A DNA stretch of 64,000 nt, taken from assembly GCF_030816505.1 (NCBI RefSeq), contig NZ_JAUSYB010000001.1, positions 1,550,001 through 1,614,000 on the forward strand, in the 5' to 3' direction. Below, in pieces: positions 58,775 to 64,000 of the stretch (its first letter is position 1; each line of letters begins with the position of its first letter). The translations under genes and the position numbers were made by a program. The stretch comes from Microbacterium sp. W4I20 (GTDB taxonomy: Bacteria > Actinomycetota > Actinomycetes > Actinomycetales > Microbacteriaceae). The notes beneath the pieces are model-generated. The model had not been told where the DNA came from, did no database searches, and saw nothing but the letters and a program-made list of their open reading frames with translations.

Positions 58775-59785
58775 CTAGAGGATGGCGACCGGGTTGACCG
58801 GCGAGCCGACGGCACCCGTGATCGGCAGGGGCGGCGCCGACAGCAGGAAGTCCCACCGACCGCGCTCGGCGCAGGCCTCGGCGAGCTCGTCGAGGTTCCA
58901 CATCTCGCCGATGGTCAGGCCGAGGTTCGGGATGACCACTTGGTGCAGCGGCTGGAAGGCCGGCACGTCGAACTCGTTGGGACGCACCTCGAAGCCCCAG
59001 GTGTCGGTCGCGATCGCGGCGATCTCGGTGCGGTGCAGCCAGCCGGCTGTGGTCAGCGAGAGTCCGGGCGCGGGCCCGCCGGCGTAGTCGCCCCAGCCGT
59101 CGCGGCGCGTGCGCGCGTACTGACCGGTGCGGACCACGACGATGTCTCCGCGGCCGACGGCGCTGGAAGCGCCCTGCGCAGCGATGGTGGCCTCGAGGTC
59201 GGCGACGGTGATCGCATGCCCGTCGGGGAGCTCGCCGGTCTCGGGGAACAGGTGCCGTCCGACGTCGAGCAGCACGCCGCGCGAGACGATGACGGATGCC
59301 GCGTGCTCGATGCCCGTGACGAGGTCGCCTTCGCTGGTCACGACGTCGCCGGCCCGGCGCCCGTTCCACGCGTTACCGTGGTCGAAGATGTGGCCGAGGC
59401 CGTCCCACTGCGTGGAGCACTGCAGCGGCATCGCGATCACGTCGTCGGCGCCGCCGATCCCGTGCGGGAAGCCCTGGTTGCCGCGCTCGGCATCCACGCC
59501 GGTGTCGGTCATGGTGTGCACGGGGTTGGTGCGTCGGCGCCAGCCCTTCTGGGGTCCATCGGTGTCGAAGCGCTGCGACAACGACACGACGCGACCTGAG
59601 GAGACGAGCGTCGCCGCCCGCGCCCGCGTGGCGTCGTCGATGAAGTTCAGCGTGCCGAGCACATCGTCCTCACCCCAGCGGCCCCAGTTGCGGAACGCCT
59701 CCGCCCGCGCGGCGATCTCGGACTCCGGGTCGGTGCGATCCAGATCCGCCGGGTTCTCGGAAGGGTGCGCGGAGCGGGTCGACAT
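58775..59785 (-). CDS. Cyclase-family hydrolase (kynurenine formamidase/isatin hydrolase-like)
   Basis: 336 residues. Contains the variant metal motif STQWDGLGHIFDHGNAWNG in place of the usual HxGTHxDxxxH, plus HAITVADLEATIAAQG and VVVRTGQYARTR. This is the long subfamily of PF04199-type cyclases acting on amides or lactams of aromatic compounds. TGATG overlap with the upstream FAH stop. Confidence 0.87.
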   Translation of the reverse strand: MSTRSAHPSENPADLDRTDPESEIAARAEAFRNWGRWGEDDVLGTLNFIDDATRARAATLVSSGRVVSLSQRFDTDGPQKGWRRRTNPVHTMTDTGVDAERGNQGFPHGIGGADDVIAMPLQCSTQWDGLGHIFDHGNAWNGRRAGDVVTSEGDLVTGIEHAASVIVSRGVLLDVGRHLFPETGELPDGHAITVADLEATIAAQGASSAVGRGDIVVVRTGQYARTRRDGWGDYAGGPAPGLSLTTAGWLHRTEIAAIATDTWGFEVRPNEFDVPAFQPLHQVVIPNLGLTIGEMWNLDELAEACAERGRWDFLLSAPPLPITGAVGSPVNPVAIL

Positions 59786-60756
59786 CAGGAGGCGCCGTCC
59801 GCCGTCGGAGACACGCAGCGCACGACCTGGGTGCCGAGGTTGGCGATCGTTCCGGTCATGACGTCACCGTCGCGGAGGAAGCGCCGCCAGTGTTGACCGT
59901 TGCCGGCCGGGCTGCCCGTGAGGAGCAGGTCCCCCGGGTAGAGCGGATGCGTCTGCGACGCGGCGGAGAGCAGGGCGGGGATGTCGAAGAGCAGGTCGCT
60001 CGTCGAGGCATCCTGCATCGTCTGCCCGTTGAGGTCGAGACGCACCGGGGCGTCACTCGGCGAGACGAACGGGGCAGGAACCAGGAACGGGCCGGTCGGC
60101 AGGAACCCGGGGGCGTTCTTCGCCCGGTACCAGTCGGTGCCGATCTCCTTCATGTCCTTGCGGAACACGAGGTCGCGGGTCGTGACGTCGTTGACGATCG
60201 TGTAGCCGGCGATGTGGTCCCACGCGTCCTCACGCGAGACCTGGAAGGCCTCCTTGCCGATGACGAGGGCGAGTTCGAGCTCCCAGTCGTGCACCTCGCT
60301 GTAAGCGGGGAGGACGAGCGGCACGTCGTCGCCGACCACGGCGGCGGGCAGTCCGATGAAGAAGTAGGGCTCGCCATTGGCCTTGCGGTCATCCATCATC
60401 TGGGCGGCGAACGCGCGCGCCTCGTCGGGCGTGCGGTCGGAGTTCTGCGTGAGCCCGGCCGCCACCAGCTCGATCACGTGCTCGCGGTAGTTCGCGCCGG
60501 TCTGCAGCACCTGGCGCGGCTCGACCGGGGCGGTGAGGGTGACGTCGGCGAGCGAGACCCAGGGGCCGTCGGCCTCGGCGAGCGCCTGCAGGCGATCCCA
60601 ATCGGGGGCCGCGAGGAAGGCGTTCAGCCCGTCGGCGCCGAGATCCTCGGAGGAGAGGGGGCGGATGCGCTCGCCCGCCGCGAGGCCGAGGCGCACGCGA
60701 CCCTCCTCGCGGTAGCGCGCCAGGGCGAAGGGGGCGTCGGGTGCTGTCGTCGTCAT
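59785..60756 (-). CDS. Fumarylacetoacetate hydrolase family protein (copy 2)
   Basis: 323 residues. LQTGANYREHVIELVAAGL, PYFFIGLPAAVVGDDVPLVLP, HDWELELALVIGKEAFQVS and IAGYTIVNDVTTRDLVFR give the FAH fold and metal ligands. Differs clearly from copy 1, so the two probably act at different steps. GAGGAT precedes the ATG. Confidence 0.92.
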   Translation of the reverse strand: MTTTAPDAPFALARYREEGRVRLGLAAGERIRPLSSEDLGADGLNAFLAAPDWDRLQALAEADGPWVSLADVTLTAPVEPRQVLQTGANYREHVIELVAAGLTQNSDRTPDEARAFAAQMMDDRKANGEPYFFIGLPAAVVGDDVPLVLPAYSEVHDWELELALVIGKEAFQVSREDAWDHIAGYTIVNDVTTRDLVFRKDMKEIGTDWYRAKNAPGFLPTGPFLVPAPFVSPSDAPVRLDLNGQTMQDASTSDLLFDIPALLSAASQTHPLYPGDLLLTGSPAGNGQHWRRFLRDGDVMTGTIANLGTQVVRCVSPTADGAS

Positions 60757-60798
60757 CGTCGGTCGATCCTCTGTCGTTCAGTATGGCGTCGCGTGGAA

Positions 60799-60828
60799 CC
60801 CGGGGCGGACGTCGACGTCCGCCCCGGG
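60799..60828 (-). terminator. Perfect 30-base palindrome between dioxygenase and FAH genes
   Basis: 15+15 perfect, GC-rich, no T tract; 7 bases after the dioxygenase stop. More likely an attenuator or mRNA-end stabiliser than a full stop, as the genes on both sides belong together. Confidence 0.55.
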
Positions 60829-60834
60829 AGGTGC

Positions 60835-61854
60835 TCAGCCCTGGCCGTGCTTGGCGTACGGGTTGAAGAGCGCTTCCTTGATCTCGTCGGGAACACCCTC
60901 TTCGGTCGCACTGGGTCCGTCCGCGGCAGGGAACGACTCCGTCATCGACATCGGCATGGCGCCGTTGCGGTAGAAGTTGTTCGAGCCGAGCGACGGCTTC
61001 CAGGTGTTGGGCTCCCAGTCCGGCACGTAGTTGCGGTAGCCGCCGGTGTTGAGCTCGATGCGCAGCGAGGACGGCTCCCGGTAGTACAGGAACGTCTGCT
61101 CGCCGATGCCGTGGATGTTGGGCCCGTATTCGATCGGGATGCCGTTCTCCATGAGCGTGTCGGCGGCGATCAGCAGCTCTTCGCGGGTGTCGACCCAGAA
61201 CGCGTAGTGGTTGATGCGTCCGGCGCGCGTCGAGCCGTCGAGAACGACGCCGAGGTCGTGCGACTTCTCGTTCGTGGTGAGCACGGAGAAGACCGAGATC
61301 GGTGCCTCGTCGAGGATCGTCTTGGCCATGATCCGGAATCCGAGCACCTCGTTGTACCAGGCGGCGAAGTCGTCGACGCTGCTGGTCGCGATGGTCACGT
61401 GGTCGAGCTGACGCGGGGCGCCGGCGACCTTCGAGCGCTTCTCCGGACGGTCGGGGTAGATCGACGCGGTCGAGCCGCCGGCCTGGTGACGCGTGACGTC
61501 CCAGTGCAGGGTCATCGAATGACCCCACGGGCCGGTGAAGCGGTAGGCCCGGCCGATGTGCGGCACATCGTCGAGCCACTCGCCGTCGATGCCCGCGGCT
61601 TCGATGCGCTTCGCGGCCTCGTCGAGGGCCTCGGCGCTGGACGTGCGCCAGGCCATCGTGGCGAGCGAAGGCTCATCGCCCGGAACGACCACGAGCGAGT
61701 AAGCGTAGTAATCGCCCCAGCAGCGCAGGTACACGGCACCGTCGACGCGGTCCACGACGGTGAGCCCGACCTGATCCTCGTAGAACTTGACCGACGCTTC
61801 GACGTCGGGGGTGGTGATCGCCACGTAGGAGAGGTGGGAGAGCAGCTTGATCAT
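60835..61854 (-). CDS. Extradiol ring-cleavage dioxygenase (VOC, catechol 2,3-dioxygenase type)
   Basis: 339 residues, two vicinal-oxygen-chelate domains. Fe(II) ligands His152 (LDHVTIATSSV), His216 (INHYAFWVD) and Glu267 (SLRIELNTGGY) are in place, so the enzyme should be active. Opens a catecholic ring next to the hydroxyls. GAAAGGATCG upstream. First gene of the aromatic block, possibly read from the Gfo/Idh transcript as well. Confidence 0.93.
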   Translation of the reverse strand: MIKLLSHLSYVAITTPDVEASVKFYEDQVGLTVVDRVDGAVYLRCWGDYYAYSLVVVPGDEPSLATMAWRTSSAEALDEAAKRIEAAGIDGEWLDDVPHIGRAYRFTGPWGHSMTLHWDVTRHQAGGSTASIYPDRPEKRSKVAGAPRQLDHVTIATSSVDDFAAWYNEVLGFRIMAKTILDEAPISVFSVLTTNEKSHDLGVVLDGSTRAGRINHYAFWVDTREELLIAADTLMENGIPIEYGPNIHGIGEQTFLYYREPSSLRIELNTGGYRNYVPDWEPNTWKPSLGSNNFYRNGAMPMSMTESFPAADGPSATEEGVPDEIKEALFNPYAKHGQG

Positions 61855-61959
61855 CTTCGATCCTTTCGTGGGGGCTCTGGGACCTGCCCCACGCTCTACT
61901 TTTGTCGGTTCTCGACTATTCAGGAATCCCGATGTGGCTATGCGGGGAATCAGCCTCGT

Positions 61960-62736
61960 TTATCCCGCCGAGAAGACGGATGCCGCGAGCGCCGCGTCGT
62001 GCCGAAAGGCCCGGAGGTCTCCGGTGCCGTCGCCGCGGGAGATCGCGTCGATCGCTCGACGCAGGGCCACTCGTGCGCTCGACTCGCGCCTCCGCGGGCG
62101 GCGCAGCGTCCCCTCCGCGGTGCTCACGTCGACGCTCCTCGCGTCCGTCGCCGCGTCGAGGTCGATCTCCAAGCGGGTCTCCCCGACGGCCTGCGCGCGG
62201 AGCCGTGCGCCCCCTCGCCCGACCAGGGTGGATGCCGTCAGCGTCGCCGCTCGTCCTGACACCGGCTCTTCGAGCAGGGCCAGCAGACCGTGCGGGACGG
62301 CTGCCGCCGCTCGCAGTTCGAGCTCGCCTCCGGCCAGCATCCGAAGCCACCCGAGGGACTCGCGCACCATGGCGCCGAGCTCTCCGGGGATCGCGACGGT
62401 GTCGACCGTCACAGGGCGCGCGGCATCGACACCGGCACGGGGCGCGGCGGCATCCGCGACCAGGTCGGCTCGCAGCCACGGTCGATCGAGCACGACAGGC
62501 ACGCTGCCGGCCGCGGCCTCGAGCGCGGCGAGCTCGTCATCATCGACGGCGACCGGATGCGCGATGAGGAGCGCCGAGGCACGTCCCTGCAGCGCGACAC
62601 GGGACCGTGCGGGCCAGCCGGGCGCACCGTCGACCACGACGATCGCCCCTTCCAGCTGCTCGACCACGCGTGCCCGCAGTGGCAGTTCCGTGATCGCCGT
62701 GCGGTAACGCGCCGTCGCGCCGCTGACCCCGATCAT
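61960..62736 (-). CDS. Hypothetical partner of the Gfo/Idh dehydrogenase
   Basis: 258 residues from ATG 62736, overlapping the dehydrogenase stop (ATGA). TAITELPLRARVVEQLEGAI, ALLIAHPVAVDDDELAALEA, WLRMLAGGELELRAAAAVPH. No nucleotide-binding glycine motif at the start, so it is not itself a full dehydrogenase; it may be a degenerate relative or a non-catalytic subunit. Function not recognised. Confidence 0.72.
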   Translation of the reverse strand: MIGVSGATARYRTAITELPLRARVVEQLEGAIVVVDGAPGWPARSRVALQGRASALLIAHPVAVDDDELAALEAAAGSVPVVLDRPWLRADLVADAAAPRAGVDAARPVTVDTVAIPGELGAMVRESLGWLRMLAGGELELRAAAAVPHGLLALLEEPVSGRAATLTASTLVGRGGARLRAQAVGETRLEIDLDAATDARSVDVSTAEGTLRRPRRRESSARVALRRAIDAISRGDGTGDLRAFRHDAALAASVFSAG

Positions 62737-63773
62737 CGCGCCATCCCTTCGCGCACGGCTGTCGCCGCAGCATCCGCCAGCGCGATCGCGTAATGCGCGT
62801 CGGCCAGCATCTCGTCGTACTCCACGGCCTCCGCGCCGTCGGCGAGCGCCGCCACGACCCGCCACTCGGCCAGGTACCCGTCCTCAGGGAGGGGTGGGTA
62901 CTCCGACACCCGCCCGTCGACGTGCCGAACACGCGCGAGTGCGCTGCCGTCGTGCACGAAGGCCGGCGGGAACTCGATGTCGACCTGGTCGCGCGCGGTC
63001 GAGATCGCGAAGCGCCAGAGCGCCTCGGCACCCGCGGGAAGCATCACGGCGGTGAGCCGGACGAGCACATCGTCGGCGATGAAGCCGACGCAGTAGCCGA
63101 TCGGAGCGATCGGGCGCGCGAACACCACCCGATCGAGGTGCGGGGCGAGGTCGCGCAGCAGCGGCAGATCATGGATGCCGAGCCCGAGTATCAGCTGTCG
63201 GACGACCGCGGCGGCGAAGTCGGGGTCGTTCCAATCCGGAGCGGGTCGGGCGGGGGCCGCCCCGGGCAGGGACTCGGTGACGACGTCGTGGTACCGACCA
63301 TTCGGCGGCAACGCCACCGTGACCGATACCGCCCGCACCGGCGCCCGCTCTGCCGTGATGTGGTGCTTGGCCCGGCCCCAGGCGGGATCGAAGAGGTGGT
63401 TCGTACCGACCACGAGGGCCGTGCCTGCGTGCCGACACGCGTCGACGACGGCATCCGCATCCTCGCTGGTGAGCGCGATCGGCTTCTCGCAGAGGATGGT
63501 GCGCACACCGGCCGCCACGGCCGCCAGGATCTGCGCGGCATGATGCTCCGGCGGCGAGCAGATCGCGACGACGTCGACCGCTGGATCCGCCAACAGCTCG
63601 TCGGTGCCGGAGGACCACCGTGCACCAGTCCGCGCGGCAAGGGCCTCAGCTCTCCCGCTCCCCCCGTCGGCGATGTGCACAACGCGGAACGACTCGGGCA
63701 GCCATTCGAGAGTGGGGAGGTGCAAGGCGGAGACGCCCGGTCCTGCCCCGATGACACCGACGCCGTACGGCAT
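62733..63773 (-). CDS. Gfo/Idh/MocA-family oxidoreductase
   Basis: 346 residues from ATG 63773 with AAGGAG upstream. NAD motif YGVGVIGAGPGVSALHLPTL, then VDVVAICSPPEHHAAQILAA and the EKP motif TILCEKPIALTSEDA. The C-terminal substrate domain is conventional. Such enzymes oxidise or reduce sugars, inositols and related alcohols. Divergent from a ROK regulator, which suggests sugar-like control. Confidence 0.9.
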   Translation of the reverse strand: MPYGVGVIGAGPGVSALHLPTLEWLPESFRVVHIADGGSGRAEALAARTGARWSSGTDELLADPAVDVVAICSPPEHHAAQILAAVAAGVRTILCEKPIALTSEDADAVVDACRHAGTALVVGTNHLFDPAWGRAKHHITAERAPVRAVSVTVALPPNGRYHDVVTESLPGAAPARPAPDWNDPDFAAAVVRQLILGLGIHDLPLLRDLAPHLDRVVFARPIAPIGYCVGFIADDVLVRLTAVMLPAGAEALWRFAISTARDQVDIEFPPAFVHDGSALARVRHVDGRVSEYPPLPEDGYLAEWRVVAALADGAEAVEYDEMLADAHYAIALADAAATAVREGMAR

Positions 63774-63904
63774 GAGCCTGCTCCTTTCGCGGAAGCAGGT
63801 CGCCCCCATCGGCTTTTGCCTGAACTCTACCTAAGTGCGCTCGACGACGACAATAGCGCGGTCGATGTGCGCCGAATTCGCCGAGTCTTGTGTGAAAATC
63901 GGAT

Positions 63905-64000
63905 ATGGCCAGTGAGTCCACCCTCCGCTTCGGCGCGCAGACCGATGAGATGACGAGTCTGCTGCGCATCGTCAATCTCGTGCGAACCGGCGAAGCGGTG
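63905..64000 (+). CDS. ROK-family transcriptional regulator (3' part beyond window edge)
   Basis: Only the first 32 residues are visible: ATG 63905, STLRFGAQTDEMTSLLRIVN, then LVRTGEAV at the edge. This is the start of the winged helix found at the N-terminus of ROK repressors. No Shine-Dalgarno; possibly leaderless. Divergent from the Gfo/Idh gene across 131 bases. Confidence 0.6.
   Translation, partial: MASESTLRFGAQTDEMTSLLRIVNLVRTGEAV

Noticed and set aside
61904..61916. GTCG-N5-CGAC upstream of the dioxygenase as an operator
   Set aside because: A 4-bp arm is expected by chance at this GC content and no regulator gene adjoins it.
59890..62259. A 789-codon open frame on the plus strand
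   Set aside because: Antisense to the FAH and dioxygenase genes and without recognisable motifs; a codon-bias artefact.

Overview
The window is chromosomal DNA from a high-GC Gram-positive actinobacterium. The GC content, the frequent GTG starts, the very common gcatcc/ggatgc words, the aztABCD-type zinc importer, SufS/SufU and DUF1206/DUF6326-type membrane proteins all suggest Microbacteriaceae, most likely Microbacterium. That assignment is inference; there is no rRNA gene. About 63 protein genes and one tRNA gene are packed tightly, many with 1-4 base start/stop overlaps. No gap without a gene exceeds about 230 bases. No insertion sequence, prophage, CRISPR array or plasmid function is visible.

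Layout. 1-4969 (minus strand): a LacI-regulated sugar ABC importer (regulator, two permeases, binding lipoprotein) followed by an ADP-ribosylglycohydrolase cut by the left edge. 5196-6749: a double-GNAT acetyltransferase and a small membrane protein. 6793-9945: an amino-acid/amine permease and a nitrilase-family amidase, divergent from a GntR regulator. 9991-12275: a CGNR regulator, TDT-family transporter and PNPOx-like flavoprotein, with a clear operator. 12350-17404: zinc importer aztA / aztB-aztD-like-aztC-aztD around one Zur-like palindrome. 17439-19231: a NarL-type two-component system. 19236-21535: a DUF2306 protein divergent from a dehydrogenase/DUF6326 pair behind mirror-image promoters. 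21562-24528: a candidate small RNA, a MarR regulator, flotillin and a small membrane protein. 24565-31256: HrpB helicase, an ABC-2 exporter, an AAA ATPase and serine dehydratase. 31405-37548: an acidic disordered protein, a lone SdhA/FrdA-like flavoprotein divergent from LysR, tRNA-Arg(ACG), an SDR and a secreted HExxH protein. 37642-41822: a GntR regulator, an F420-reductase-like protein, and GNAT-sufU-sufS.

41860-46648 is the most coherent regulatory unit. An ECF41-type sigma factor, a small SnoaL-like protein and four paralogous NmrA-like oxidoreductases are preceded by five copies of one promoter pattern (TGTCACA, exactly 16 bases, GGTC or a near match). This looks like a self-contained autoregulated regulon. 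46677-51388 holds a LysE exporter, DUF1206, a GyrI-like protein, a hypothetical protein and a methyltransferase/alpha-beta-hydrolase fusion divergent from a LysR gene.

52388-63773 (minus strand) is a catabolic island. It contains a Gfo/Idh dehydrogenase with an unknown partner, an extradiol dioxygenase, two FAH-family hydrolases, a cyclase-family hydrolase, an FAD monooxygenase, an ACMSD-like amidohydrolase, a DHA2 exporter and a GMC oxidoreductase. It resembles aromatic ring hydroxylation, cleavage and side-chain processing; the substrate cannot be read from the sequence. The right edge cuts a ROK regulator.

Across the window many start codons sit 6 (range 5-8) bases after a TANNNT -10 hexamer, which points to widespread leaderless mRNAs. 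I used this to correct several start codons.
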